NCBI RefSeq assembly: GCF_012933385.1
Contig: NZ_JABBPN010000019.1
Coordinates: 22,072-86,071, forward strand
Length of the DNA: 64,000 nucleotides
Direction: 5' to 3'
Source of the DNA: Paenibacillus lemnae
GTDB taxonomy: Bacteria > Bacillota > Bacilli > Paenibacillales > Paenibacillaceae
Made by a program: the position numbers and the translations under genes. Under the pieces are notes generated by a model. The model was not told the origin of the DNA. It was given only the letters and a program-made list of their open reading frames with translations, and did no database searches. This document shows, piece after piece, positions 28,592 through 37,768 of the stretch (its first letter is position 1; each line of letters starts with the position of its first letter).

Positions 28592-29680
28592 TTACTGCGC
28601 TTTTTCCAACAGTTTTGGTTTTGCAAAAATCATTCGGCCGGCAGAGGTTTGCAGCACGCTCGTCACCAGCACTTCCATCATGGTTCCGATATAATCACGG
28701 CCGCCTTCCACAACAATCATCGTTCCGTCATCCAAATAGGCAACACCCTGACCATGCTCCTTGCCATCCTTGATGATCTGAACCAAGATCTCTTCGCCCG
28801 GAAGAACGACCGGTTTCACCGCGTTCGCGAGATCGTTGATGTTCAGCACAGACACACCCTGCAGTTCGCAAACCTTGTTCAGATTGAAGTCATTGGTGAC
28901 GACTTTACCCTGCAGGACCTTCGCCAATTTGACCAGCTTGCTGTCCACTTCTGAAATATCCTCAAAATCGCCCTCATAGATCAAGACCTTAACGTCCAGC
29001 TCTTTCTGGATTTTATTCAAAATATCCAGTCCGCGCCGTCCGCGGTTGCGTTTGAGAAGATCGGATGAATCCGCAATATGCTGCAGCTCTTCCAGGACAA
29101 ACTCGGGAATTACAATCGTCCCTTCAATAAATCCGGTTTTGCAAATGTCGGCGATTCTACCGTCAATGATGACACTTGTATCCAAAATTTTATGCTCTTC
29201 AAACCAGCGCGCTTCCGGCTCTGCCCCCTGGCTCCATCTGCCGGTCATCCAAAAAGATGCCAGCTCGTCCTTCTTCTCAAGGCCGATCCGGTAACCGGCA
29301 TAACCTCCAAGCAGGGTAAGCCCCACCTGCAGCAAACGCCCTCCCTGACCCAGCCATGAAAGGCTTGGCGAAAGCAGGAGTGAAAGCAGCAGCCCTCCCA
29401 GCAGCCCCGCCGTTCCGGCAGCCAGCTCATTCATCGGAATTTTTGAAAACGACAAGATTGCGGTATGAAGCCTGCCGGCGAAACGGTCACCAATCAGCGT
29501 GCCAATCATACCGAAGAGCAGCGCTCCCAGCAGGGCAAAAACACCGCTTCCTCCTGCAAACAATCCTTGGCCAAACACAAGCGAAAGCTCTGGGAACGAC
29601 CGTTCCAGCATCTGGTATAACGTATACCCGCACCATGCCCCGCACAGTAAAGTGAATGCTAAGATAGCTTTTTTAAACAT
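28592..29680 (-). CDS. PIN/TRAM-domain membrane protein (YacL family)
   Basis: The 362-residue protein has about four N-terminal hydrophobic segments (residues 1-25, 43-66, 87-110 and 118-135), then a PIN nuclease-like domain (ILDTSVIIDGRI, VVTNDFNLN) and a C-terminal TRAM domain (GQGVAYLDDGTMIVVEGGRD). B. subtilis YacL has the same order between disA and ispD. The acidic PIN residues are intact, so RNase activity at the membrane is plausible; the substrate is unknown. Confidence 0.88.
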   Translation of the reverse strand: MFKKAILAFTLLCGAWCGYTLYQMLERSFPELSLVFGQGLFAGGSGVFALLGALLFGMIGTLIGDRFAGRLHTAILSFSKIPMNELAAGTAGLLGGLLLSLLLSPSLSWLGQGGRLLQVGLTLLGGYAGYRIGLEKKDELASFWMTGRWSQGAEPEARWFEEHKILDTSVIIDGRIADICKTGFIEGTIVIPEFVLEELQHIADSSDLLKRNRGRRGLDILNKIQKELDVKVLIYEGDFEDISEVDSKLVKLAKVLQGKVVTNDFNLNKVCELQGVSVLNINDLANAVKPVVLPGEEILVQIIKDGKEHGQGVAYLDDGTMIVVEGGRDYIGTMMEVLVTSVLQTSAGRMIFAKPKLLEKAQ

Positions 29681-29882
29681 GGGTCCGGCGCACCTCCTCT
29701 ATACATAGAATGACTTGCTTATAATTTCCAGTATGGTCGGATTTTGAAATCGGTAACCGTGGTAACGGTAACTTTTTTGAAACCCTGCAAGGATGTCTGA
29801 TCATCTTAGTGAAATCCCGGCGAGTTACGGGGGATATTGGAGGGATTTCCATGTTTATGGCCATTCCTGAAGGTTCCTTCAG

Positions 29883-29912
29883 TTGAATTCCCTGCAAGGG
29901 GTGGAATATAAT
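29883..29912 (+). promoter_or_regulatory. Promoter of the 29955-30350 gene
   Basis: TTGAAT (29883-29888), an 18-base spacer and a perfect TATAAT (29907-29912) lie on the plus strand, 43 bases before the start codon. Confidence 0.65.
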
Positions 29913-29954
29913 GAATGCAACTCTAAAACAAAGATCGAGGTGGATGATTAAACG

Positions 29955-30350
29955 ATGAGCGCTCCTACATTACAGGCCTTTCAGGATCAGGTTTCCGAAT
30001 TGTTGCTCCGTCACCGCAGTCTGCTGGATGTCCTGTCCAAGAACGGACAAAGCAATGCCTCTGTCAACCGAGCTGTTACCAAAGCCATTACGGAGTGCGG
30101 CTGCATCGAGCTGCATGCCACGAAGCAAAGCTTTGATGCAGGTACAGATCTTCAGTCCGCCAGAGAATCTGCCGGCACGCATGTAGACGGCCATCTCTGC
30201 GAGAACTGCCGCGAAGCTGTCAGTTCCGAACTGGGACGGAACTTGTTCTATATGTCTGCCATGGCTAATCTGCTGGACATTGAGCTTGATGAAGTGCTGA
30301 ACAAGGAATCCAAGAAGTGCTCCACGCTGGGCCTGTTCAATTTATCTTAA
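29955..30350 (+). CDS. Conserved small cysteine-containing protein of unknown function
   Basis: This is the only clear plus-strand gene. The 131-residue, mostly helical protein begins MSAPTLQAFQDQVSELLLRH, preceded by GAGGTGG and a good promoter. Five cysteines stand out: Cys48 and Cys50 (ECGCIELH), Cys82 and Cys85 (HLCENC, with His80) and Cys122. The CxC plus HxCxxC pattern could bind a metal. I believe similar proteins occur in other Bacillota but cannot assign a function. It is divergent from the YacL-type gene and convergent with pssA, sharing a bidirectional terminator with it. Confidence 0.85.
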   Translation: MSAPTLQAFQDQVSELLLRHRSLLDVLSKNGQSNASVNRAVTKAITECGCIELHATKQSFDAGTDLQSARESAGTHVDGHLCENCREAVSSELGRNLFYMSAMANLLDIELDEVLNKESKKCSTLGLFNLS

Positions 30351-30372
30351 ATATCAGCATCGGTATTATAAT

Positions 30373-30425
30373 AAAAAAGCATTTATTTCATGATCCTGAT
30401 GAAGGACACGAAATAAATGCTTTTT
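30373..30425. terminator. Bidirectional terminator between the 131-residue gene and pssA
   Basis: Arms AAAGCATTTATTTC and GAAATAAATGCTTT form a long stem with an A run on the left and a T run on the right. It can terminate both the plus-strand gene (stop 30350) and pssA (stop 30449). Confidence 0.9.
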
Positions 30426-30448
30426 ATTTATACCTATTGAGCTACAAC

Positions 30449-31174
30449 TTAACGATCAGAGGAATGAAAGGCTTCATCGTCTTTCTTGCGCTTCTTATTC
30501 TTGCGGGTCAGCCGCTGAATATTCTGCTTGATTCCATAGCCTGCGTACAGCACCAGAGGAACAAAAATCAGCATGGATGTTTGTTCTGGGAAAAATACGG
30601 CAACAGCTACCGCAGCGATGATCACCAGCGGGGTGAACTTGATGGCCTTCTTTGGAAGACCGATTTTCTTGAAGTTTGGATACATGACACTGCTGATCAT
30701 GAGATAAGAAAGCAAGAGCATCGCAATCATCATATAAGGAGCGGTAATCTCCTCATGAAACAGTGCCAGTGTAGCTAGAACACCACCAGCGGCCGGAATC
30801 GGCAGACCGATGAAATAGCCAGGAATCCCGGGACGAACATTAAAACGTGCCAGGCGGAGCGCACCGCACATTGGGAAAATCGCAGTAACGGTCCAAGCCA
30901 GTGCATGGCTGATATCGGAAAACGAAACGCTGAACATGATCAGCGCAGGAGCTACACCAAAAGATACGATATCGGATAATGAATCCAGTTCCTTACCAAA
31001 CTCACTCTGCGCATTCAGCGCACGAGCCACCCGACCATCCAAGCCGTCCAGCAGCATTGCAACAATAATCATAATCGCTGCCATACTGGTCTTGCCGTTC
31101 ATTGCAAGAATAATACCAATCATTCCGAGAAACAGGTTACCTAAAGTAAACATGTTCGGAATTGATTTTGTCAT
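30449..31174 (-). CDS. pssA: CDP-diacylglycerol-serine O-phosphatidyltransferase
   Basis: The 241-residue integral membrane enzyme has the CDP-alcohol phosphotransferase motif DG(x)2AR(x)8G(x)3D(x)3D, seen as DGLDGRVARALNAQSEFGKE followed by LDSLSD. It makes phosphatidylserine, the precursor of phosphatidylethanolamine. The remaining sequence holds several hydrophobic helices and a basic C-terminal tail (RLTRKNKKRKKDDE). In B. subtilis pssA is elsewhere, so its place after disA is a lineage difference. A promoter overlaps the end of disA. Confidence 0.93.
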   Translation of the reverse strand: MTKSIPNMFTLGNLFLGMIGIILAMNGKTSMAAIMIIVAMLLDGLDGRVARALNAQSEFGKELDSLSDIVSFGVAPALIMFSVSFSDISHALAWTVTAIFPMCGALRLARFNVRPGIPGYFIGLPIPAAGGVLATLALFHEEITAPYMMIAMLLLSYLMISSVMYPNFKKIGLPKKAIKFTPLVIIAAVAVAVFFPEQTSMLIFVPLVLYAGYGIKQNIQRLTRKNKKRKKDDEAFHSSDR

Positions 31175-31213
31175 TGATTATTCACCTCATTAAATTTTAC
31201 GTCACGTTTATAT

Positions 31214-31242
31214 ATTGTATTATATTTACATTTGTCTGTCAA
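31214..31242 (-). promoter_or_regulatory. pssA promoter overlapping the disA 3' end
   Basis: A consensus TTGACA (31237-31242) inside the last codons of disA (Ile-Asp-Arg), a 17-base spacer and TACAAT (31214-31219) lie on the minus strand upstream of pssA. Confidence 0.75.
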
Positions 31243-32302
31243 TGAATACTTGATCCTGCAGGCGTCTGAGACCTTCTTTGATAGTACGTGCCCGGACCTC
31301 ACCAATCCCGTCCACTTCATCCAGTTCATCGATCGTGGCAGTGATCATGCTGGGCAGATCTTCAAAGCGGTCCACCAGATTGCGGATAATGACATTCGGC
31401 AGACGGGGAATCTTGTTCAGAATCCGGTAGCCTCTCGGCAGCACCATTTCTTCGGCAGTAGCTGAAGAAGACGGATATCCCAGCAGACGGATAATATGGT
31501 GGATATCCAGCAGTTCGTCATCATTCAATCGTTTGAGTGACAAGATGATCTCCCTGACGTTCTCCTCGCTGTATTCCCGTGCGTAATCTGCATAAAGGAA
31601 CCATGCCTCTTCCTCGATATTGCTGACCAGCTCCTCCATCTGCATGCTGATAAGACGGCCTTCATTGCCCAGTTCGTTAATATAACGTTTGATCTCTTTC
31701 TTGATGCGGAGCACCATTTCCACGCGCTGAATGACGTTTACGACTTCCTGAAGCGTTACGAGTTCCTCGAACTCGGATGCAGACAGATTGGTGAGCGACT
31801 GGTTCAGCACGACCCGGTAACGCTCCAATGTTTGAATCGCCTGATTCGCCTTTGTCAGAATAACGCCGATTTCTTTCAGCGAATAGCGGATGGATCCCTG
31901 ATACAGTGTAATAATATTTCGCCGCTGTGATATGGAAACGACCAGCTTCCCGGTCTGTTTGGCGACACGCTCTGCTGTACGATGCCGGATTCCGGTCTCA
32001 ATGGATGAGATGGATGAATCGGGAATCAGCTGTGTATTTGCATAGAGAATTCGCTTCAGATCTTCGCTGAGAATGATCGCACCATCCATCTTGGCCAGCT
32101 CGTATAAATAGTTCGGAGAAAAATCACAGTTGATGGAAAAGCCGCCATCGACGACCTCCATCACCTCCGGACTGTAGCCGACAACAAGCAGGGCCCCGGT
32201 CTTGGCCCGCAGTACATTTTCCAGTCCGTCACGGAAAGCCGTCCCCGGTGCTACCAGCTTCAGCAAATCATTCATTTTATCCAGTTGAACCGATTCTTTC
32301 AC
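31226..32302 (-). CDS. disA: DNA integrity scanning diadenylate cyclase DisA
   Basis: The 358-residue protein has the N-terminal DAC domain with DGA (KMDGAIILS) and RHR (GIRHRTAERVAKQTG) catalytic motifs, a helical linker, and C-terminal helix-hairpin-helix DNA-binding repeats (DEVDGIGEVRARTIKEGL). It makes c-di-AMP and pauses at branched DNA. The start is GTG at 32300-32302 after GGGGG. It follows radA by 13 bases, the conserved radA-disA pair. Confidence 0.96.
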   Translation of the reverse strand: MKESVQLDKMNDLLKLVAPGTAFRDGLENVLRAKTGALLVVGYSPEVMEVVDGGFSINCDFSPNYLYELAKMDGAIILSEDLKRILYANTQLIPDSSISSIETGIRHRTAERVAKQTGKLVVSISQRRNIITLYQGSIRYSLKEIGVILTKANQAIQTLERYRVVLNQSLTNLSASEFEELVTLQEVVNVIQRVEMVLRIKKEIKRYINELGNEGRLISMQMEELVSNIEEEAWFLYADYAREYSEENVREIILSLKRLNDDELLDIHHIIRLLGYPSSSATAEEMVLPRGYRILNKIPRLPNVIIRNLVDRFEDLPSMITATIDELDEVDGIGEVRARTIKEGLRRLQDQVFIDRQM

Positions 32303-32315
32303 CTTAGTATGCCCC

Positions 32316-33683
32316 CTAATCTAACGCAACCGCTAATGCATCTGCTACGGTATTGACTCCAATAATTTGTATACCTTTAGGATGTTTCCATCCTTTCAGG
32401 CTTTTCTCGGGCATAATGACCCGTTTGAATCCCAGCTTCTCTGCCTCTTTCACCCGCTGCTCGGCACGGGATACGGCCCGGACTTCACCGGTCAGGCCCA
32501 CTTCACCGAAGATGACATCATACGGTTTGGTCGGCATATCGCGGAAGCTGGATGATATACTGACTGCAATGGCGAGATCGACTGCCGGTTCATCCAGCTT
32601 GACCCCGCCGGCCACGTTGATATACGCATCCTGATTCTGAAGAAACATGCCCATCCGCTTCTCCAGCACCGCAATGATCAGATTCATGCGGTGGTGATCC
32701 ACACCCGTCCCCATCCTGCGCGGGGAAGGAAAATGTGTGGATGAAATCAGTGCCTGAAGCTCTACCAGCACAGGTCTGGTTCCTTCCATGCTGGCCACCA
32801 CCGTGGAGCCTGCTACACCAAGCGGACGTTCCGAGAGAAACAGTTCCGACGGATTGCCAACCTCGCGCAGCCCTTCTTCCACCATCTCGAAAATCCCGAT
32901 TTCATTCGTGGATCCGAAGCGGTTCTTGACTGCCCGGAGCAGCCGGTAGGTGTGATGGCGTTCGCCTTCAAAATACAGCACACAATCCACCATATGCTCC
33001 AGCATACGCGGGCCTGCAATAGCTCCTTCTTTCGTAACATGGCCTACAAGCACTGTGGCGATCCCCTTGACCTTGGCTATACGCATAAACCTTGCCGTAC
33101 ATTCCCGTACCTGGGATACGCTCCCCGGCGCACTGGTCACATCCGGCTGATACACCGTTTGAATGGAATCGATGACGACGAACTGCGGCTGCACATTCTC
33201 GATAGCTTCCTCAATACTTTCCAGATTGGTTTCACACAGAACGAACAGTTCCGGCGACAACACACCCAGACGATCCGCACGCAGCTTGGTCTGACGCACC
33301 GATTCTTCACCCGAAATATACAGCACGCGGAGTCCGCTTTGAGCCAGCTGATTCGAGGTCTGAAGAAGAAGCGTAGATTTTCCGATACCGGGATCACCGC
33401 CTACAAGCACAAGCGAACCCGGGACGAGACCGCCTCCGAGTACCCGGTTAAGTTCTTTGATCCCGGTTTCGATCCGGGGTTCTTTGCCGCTCTCTATATT
33501 TATGATTGAAACGGGTTTTTCTTTACTGTGAAATACAGGCGAATTCATGCCCTGTGTCTTGATGACCGTCTCAGTCTCTTCCACCATAGAATTCCAGGCC
33601 TGACAGCCCGGACATTTGCCGTACCATTTCGGCGATTCATAACCGCATTCGGTACAGTAGAACTTGCTTTTGGATTTTGCCAT
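32316..33683 (-). CDS. radA: DNA repair protein RadA
   Basis: The 455-residue protein has an N-terminal zinc finger (YCTECGYESPKWYGKCPGC), a RecA-like ATPase with Walker A GGDPGIGKST, the RadA-specific KNRFGSTNEIG motif and a C-terminal Lon-protease-like domain without the catalytic site. It drives branch migration in recombination. It is cotranscribed with disA, which it is known to influence in B. subtilis. A GGAG site precedes the ATG. Confidence 0.97.
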   Translation of the reverse strand: MAKSKSKFYCTECGYESPKWYGKCPGCQAWNSMVEETETVIKTQGMNSPVFHSKEKPVSIINIESGKEPRIETGIKELNRVLGGGLVPGSLVLVGGDPGIGKSTLLLQTSNQLAQSGLRVLYISGEESVRQTKLRADRLGVLSPELFVLCETNLESIEEAIENVQPQFVVIDSIQTVYQPDVTSAPGSVSQVRECTARFMRIAKVKGIATVLVGHVTKEGAIAGPRMLEHMVDCVLYFEGERHHTYRLLRAVKNRFGSTNEIGIFEMVEEGLREVGNPSELFLSERPLGVAGSTVVASMEGTRPVLVELQALISSTHFPSPRRMGTGVDHHRMNLIIAVLEKRMGMFLQNQDAYINVAGGVKLDEPAVDLAIAVSISSSFRDMPTKPYDVIFGEVGLTGEVRAVSRAEQRVKEAEKLGFKRVIMPEKSLKGWKHPKGIQIIGVNTVADALAVALD

Positions 33684-33830
33684 GATCTCTCCTTTATGAT
33701 GACCATCCTTCGAGGAAAACTGTCACTGTATTGCAATTTCAGGCACTACTCAAAGTTTACCATTTATTATAATTCAACGTAAAGGCTATATAAAATGAAG
33801 TTGTAAATTACACACAGGTCCACTTCGATT

Positions 33831-33980
33831 GAGAACCATCTTCCGATCGCTGTTATACCCGGATTTTATTTGAATTATTACTAACCATAAGGGTAAATCC
33901 GGATATAGCTTATGCTTCCGGTGCTAGCTTTCCTTCGGAAAGCTTTGAGCCGACCGCTCCGCTTCTCCAGATCGGTTCTC
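33831..33980. repeat. Structured multi-hairpin intergenic element between clpC and radA
   Basis: The outer arms GAGAACCATCT (33831-33841) and AGATCGGTTCTC (33969-33980) pair with a one-base bulge. Inside are a long stem TATACCCGGATTT (33854-33866) with AAATCCGGATATA (33895-33907), a perfect hairpin AGCTTTCC-TTC-GGAAAGCT (33926-33944) and a short GAGC/GCTC hairpin (33947-33959). This reads as a closed multi-branch fold. It has no ORF, lies beyond the clpC terminator and within 150 bases of the radA start. It could be an intergenic repeat or a structured RNA in the radA leader; the rest of 33684-34030 shows no gene. Confidence 0.6.
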
Positions 33981-34031
33981 ACTCTACGTTAAACATTTAT
34001 CGGCATTTCATCCCACAATGTTGAACATGTA

Positions 34032-34080
34032 TAAAAAAAAAGCAGGCCCTTTCAGAAAAATTCTGGAATGGCCTGCTTGG
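34032..34080 (-). terminator. Rho-independent terminator after clpC
   Basis: Arms AGCAGGCC and GGCCTGCT, with an inner TTCAGAA/TTCTGGAA pairing, are followed on the minus strand by a run of nine Ts. It lies just past the clpC stop and ends the ctsR operon. Confidence 0.9.
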
Positions 34081-34090
34081 TTTGATTCAT

Positions 34091-36559
34091 TTACTCTTGA
34101 GAAGATTCTTCAGAAGACGGTACTGCCGGTGCTGCTTCTGACTTGGTGACTGTCAGTGCGCCATCTTTTTCATCAATGAGAAGGTGATCCCCCATCGATA
34201 CATTGCCTTTCAACAGCTCTTCAGACAACCGATCCTCAATATGCTTCTGGATTGCTCTGCGCAGCGGCCGTGCACCGAAGGCCGGATCATACCCTTCCTT
34301 AGCCAGGAAGGTTTTGGCGCTGTCGGAAAGCTCAAAATCCACCCCAAAGTCACGAAGACGTTTCTTGAGCTCATCGGACATCAGGGTTACAATCTCACCA
34401 ATATGCTTCTCTTCCAGAGAGTGGAAGACGATGATCTCATCAATCCGGTTCAGGAATTCAGGACGGAAGCTCTTCTTCAGCTCATCCATAACCTTACCCT
34501 TCATGTTGTTGTAGTCTTGGCCCGCGTCGCTCACCGCAGTGAAGCCAAGTGTGGAGTTCCGTCTGATCGCTTCTGCTCCGACGTTAGAAGTCAGAATAAT
34601 CAATGTGTTCCGGAAATCGACTACGCGTCCCTTGGAATCCGTCAACCGGCCATCTTCAAGCACTTGAAGGAGGATATTGAACACTTCGGGATGTGCCTTC
34701 TCGATCTCATCCAGCAGCACGACAGAGTAGGGCTTGCGGCGTACTTTCTCTGTCAGCTGGCCGCCTTCTTCATAGCCGACATATCCCGGAGGCGCTCCGA
34801 CCAAGCGGGATGTGGAATGCTTCTCCATGTACTCCGACATATCGATCCGCACAACGGCATTCTCGTCACCGAACATACCTTCAGCCAGCGCACGAGCCAG
34901 TTCGGTTTTACCGACACCGGTTGGTCCTAGGAAGATGAACGAGCCCATTGGACGTTTTGGATCCTTAAGTCCGGCACGGGAACGGCGAACCGCACGGCTG
35001 ACTGCCTTAACTGCTTCTTCCTGACCGATTACACGGCCATGAAGCAGCTGCTCCATGTTGAGCAGACGTTCGGTCTCTTCTTCTTTCAGTTTATTCACAG
35101 GGATGCCGGTCCAGATGGCCACTACGTCAGCGATGTCTTCCGGGGTAACCTCGGAATCGGTACGTCCCTGCTTCTCTTTCCATTGATTCTTCGTAATTTC
35201 AAGCTCTTCCCGCAGCTTCTGTTCGGTATCACGCAGAGCAGCCGCCTTTTCAAATTCCTGGCTCTGTACGGCAGCATCTTTCTCTTTGCGGATATCTTCC
35301 AGGCGGGATTCCTGATCTTTCAGGTTTGGCGGAATCGTATACGTATGCAGGCGGACCTTGGAGCCTGCTTCATCGATCAGATCGATCGCTTTATCCGGCA
35401 GGAAGCGGTCCGTAATATAACGGTCCGACAAACGCACGGCTTGTTCAATCGCCTCATCGGTAATCTTCACCCGGTGATGCGCTTCATAGCGGTCACGCAG
35501 ACCATACAGAATTTGGATTGCTTCTTCCGGAGAAGGCTGATCTACCGTAATCGGCTGGAAACGGCGCTCCAGCGCAGCATCCTTCTCGATATACTTGCGG
35601 TACTCATCCAGCGTTGTAGCCCCGATGCACTGCAGCTCTCCACGTGCCAGCGAAGGCTTCAGGATGTTGGAGGCATCGATCGCACCTTCTGCACCGCCAG
35701 CGCCGATCAAGGTATGGAGCTCATCAATAAAGAGCACGATATTACCAGCCTGCCGGATCTCATCCATAATTTTCTTCAAGCGGTCTTCAAACTCACCGCG
35801 GTATTTCGTTCCCGCCACGACAGAACCCATATCCAGGGTCATTACCCGTTTGTCGCGAAGCGTCTCTGGAATTTCATTGTTAATGATCTTCTGGGCAAGA
35901 CCTTCAGCAATAGCCGTCTTACCAACACCCGGTTCACCGATCAGCACCGGGTTGTTCTTCGTCCGGCGGCTCAGCACCTGAATGACACGCTCAATTTCTT
36001 TGCTCCGGCCGATAACGGGATCCAGATTGCCTTCTTTGGCAATCGCGGTCAAATCCCGTGCCAGGCTGTCAAGGGTCGGTGTATTCACATTTTGCGGCTG
36101 GCCATGATGGCTGGACACGGCTTCGCTGCTGCCCAGCAGCTGAAGTACCTGCTGGCGTGCTTTGTTCAGGCTGATGCCCAGGTTGTTGAGTACACGGGCT
36201 GCAACGCCTTCACCTTCGCGAATCAGACCGAGCAGGATATGTTCGGTTCCTACATAGGTGTGACCAAGCTTGCGTGCTTCATCCATGGAAAGCTCAATCA
36301 CTTTCTTCGCTCTTGGCGTATAGGCAATATTGGTTGGCTGCTCCTGCCCGCGGCCGATCAAGGTCTCTACTTCGTCCTGTATTTTTTCAAGTCCTAAACC
36401 GAGTCCGATGAGCGCTTTAGCAGCAATACCGTCGCCCTCACGGATCAATCCCAGCAGAATATGTTCTGTACCGATGTTATTATGACCGAGTCGTACCGCC
36501 TCTTCTTGAGCCAGTGCCAGCACTTTCTGTGCACGTTCTGTAAATCTGCCAAACATCAT
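34091..36559 (-). CDS. clpC: ATP-dependent Clp protease ATP-binding subunit ClpC
   Basis: The 822-residue class III AAA+ unfoldase has a double Clp-N domain (residues 1-150), two ATPase modules (Walker A GEPGVGKT and GPTGVGKT), and a UVR/M domain between them (LEDIRKEKDAAVQSQEFEKA). It feeds arginine-phosphorylated or adaptor-bound proteins to ClpP. It is the last gene of ctsR-mcsA-mcsB-clpC; a GGAGGTG site precedes ATGATG, so either ATG may be used. Confidence 0.97.
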   Translation of the reverse strand: MMFGRFTERAQKVLALAQEEAVRLGHNNIGTEHILLGLIREGDGIAAKALIGLGLGLEKIQDEVETLIGRGQEQPTNIAYTPRAKKVIELSMDEARKLGHTYVGTEHILLGLIREGEGVAARVLNNLGISLNKARQQVLQLLGSSEAVSSHHGQPQNVNTPTLDSLARDLTAIAKEGNLDPVIGRSKEIERVIQVLSRRTKNNPVLIGEPGVGKTAIAEGLAQKIINNEIPETLRDKRVMTLDMGSVVAGTKYRGEFEDRLKKIMDEIRQAGNIVLFIDELHTLIGAGGAEGAIDASNILKPSLARGELQCIGATTLDEYRKYIEKDAALERRFQPITVDQPSPEEAIQILYGLRDRYEAHHRVKITDEAIEQAVRLSDRYITDRFLPDKAIDLIDEAGSKVRLHTYTIPPNLKDQESRLEDIRKEKDAAVQSQEFEKAAALRDTEQKLREELEITKNQWKEKQGRTDSEVTPEDIADVVAIWTGIPVNKLKEEETERLLNMEQLLHGRVIGQEEAVKAVSRAVRRSRAGLKDPKRPMGSFIFLGPTGVGKTELARALAEGMFGDENAVVRIDMSEYMEKHSTSRLVGAPPGYVGYEEGGQLTEKVRRKPYSVVLLDEIEKAHPEVFNILLQVLEDGRLTDSKGRVVDFRNTLIILTSNVGAEAIRRNSTLGFTAVSDAGQDYNNMKGKVMDELKKSFRPEFLNRIDEIIVFHSLEEKHIGEIVTLMSDELKKRLRDFGVDFELSDSAKTFLAKEGYDPAFGARPLRRAIQKHIEDRLSEELLKGNVSMGDHLLIDEKDGALTVTKSEAAPAVPSSEESSQE

Positions 36560-36639
36560 TAGTATTGCACCTCCGTGATTGATGATTTATCGTTGATTTT
36601 ATACGCCCCGCCAGCATTTTGCAAAATTTCCGCAGGAGC

Positions 36640-37713
36640 TCATGATTTTGCCTTCTGCGCCAGCGTTTCCCGGATCAGCTTTGCCCGGCACACATCCCGG
36701 TCACCCGGGTTCATGCCGTCCCCGAACCTCTTCTGAAGAAATCCCGGCTGGGTCATTACATTGAGCTCGTTCATGACAGCACTTGCGGGACCTTCCAGCA
36801 GACCGAGATCGACACCCAGGCGAACATCGGACAGGCGCTGGGCCGCCTCCTTCGCTTCAATAACCTCTGCATAAGATAAAATCCCGTAAGATCTCATCAC
36901 ACGGTCCGTAATTCGAAGTCTGGAGTCATTCAACAGCTTGGTCCGGGCATTCTTCTCATGCTCGATAATTTGAAGAACCACACTGTGCAGGTTATCTATA
37001 ATTTCATGCTCGGTTTGACCGAGTGTAATCTGATTGGATATTTGAAAAAGATTGCCTACCGCTTCGCTGCCTTCGCCGTAAATGCCCCGCACTGTAAGGC
37101 CGACCTGCGATACCGCTGACAAAATGCGGTTAATCTGCTGGGTCATCACCAATGCAGGCAGATGCATCATGACCGAGGCGCGAAGACCGGTGCCTACGTT
37201 TGTCGGGCAGCTGGTCAGATATCCTCTCTTGTCATCAAAGGCGTAATCCACCTTCTCCTCAAACACATCATCCAGCGCCGTTGCTTTCTCCCAAGCTTCT
37301 CTTACCTGAAAGCCGGGATATAAGCACTGAATCCGTAAGTGGTCTTCTTCGTTAATCATAATACTGACAGATTCATCATCGTTCAGAATTACGGCACCGT
37401 TTCTGGATTCATTCGCGAGACTCGGACTGATGAGATGCTTCTCGACCAGCACTTTTTTATCCAGATCTCCGATTTCCTCCAGAATGATGGTATGGAAAGA
37501 CCCGGTTTCCTCTGTCACTGCACCTTCTCCAATGACATCCTTCAGTTTCTCCAATACCTCTTCCGACTGCTGGTTCGTGGCCAGCAGCGGAAACGGAAGG
37601 TGCTGCAGATTGCGTGCCACCCGGACCCGGGTGCTGATGACGATATCAGAATCCTGACCGCTGCCCCGCATCCACTCGCTGAGTGCCTGTTCCGTGAAAC
37701 GGAGATTCGACAT
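36640..37713 (-). CDS. mcsB: Protein arginine kinase McsB
   Basis: The 357-residue protein belongs to the guanidino-kinase family: DIVISTRVRVARNLQHLPFP near the N-terminus, and the SCPTNVGTGLRASVMMHLPA catalytic segment. It phosphorylates protein arginines, marking targets for ClpCP and inactivating CtsR. It sits between mcsA and clpC, with a GGAGGAA site before the ATG. Confidence 0.95.
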   Translation of the reverse strand: MSNLRFTEQALSEWMRGSGQDSDIVISTRVRVARNLQHLPFPLLATNQQSEEVLEKLKDVIGEGAVTEETGSFHTIILEEIGDLDKKVLVEKHLISPSLANESRNGAVILNDDESVSIMINEEDHLRIQCLYPGFQVREAWEKATALDDVFEEKVDYAFDDKRGYLTSCPTNVGTGLRASVMMHLPALVMTQQINRILSAVSQVGLTVRGIYGEGSEAVGNLFQISNQITLGQTEHEIIDNLHSVVLQIIEHEKNARTKLLNDSRLRITDRVMRSYGILSYAEVIEAKEAAQRLSDVRLGVDLGLLEGPASAVMNELNVMTQPGFLQKRFGDGMNPGDRDVCRAKLIRETLAQKAKS

Positions 37714-37768
37714 TTCGCATTCCTCCTACTTCCTTAGTGCATCCTTCATTGGTGTGAGTTTTTCGCAA

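Noticed and set aside
35039..36397. Plus-strand frame of 452 codons opposite clpC
   Set aside because: It is a shadow of clpC, with no start signals.
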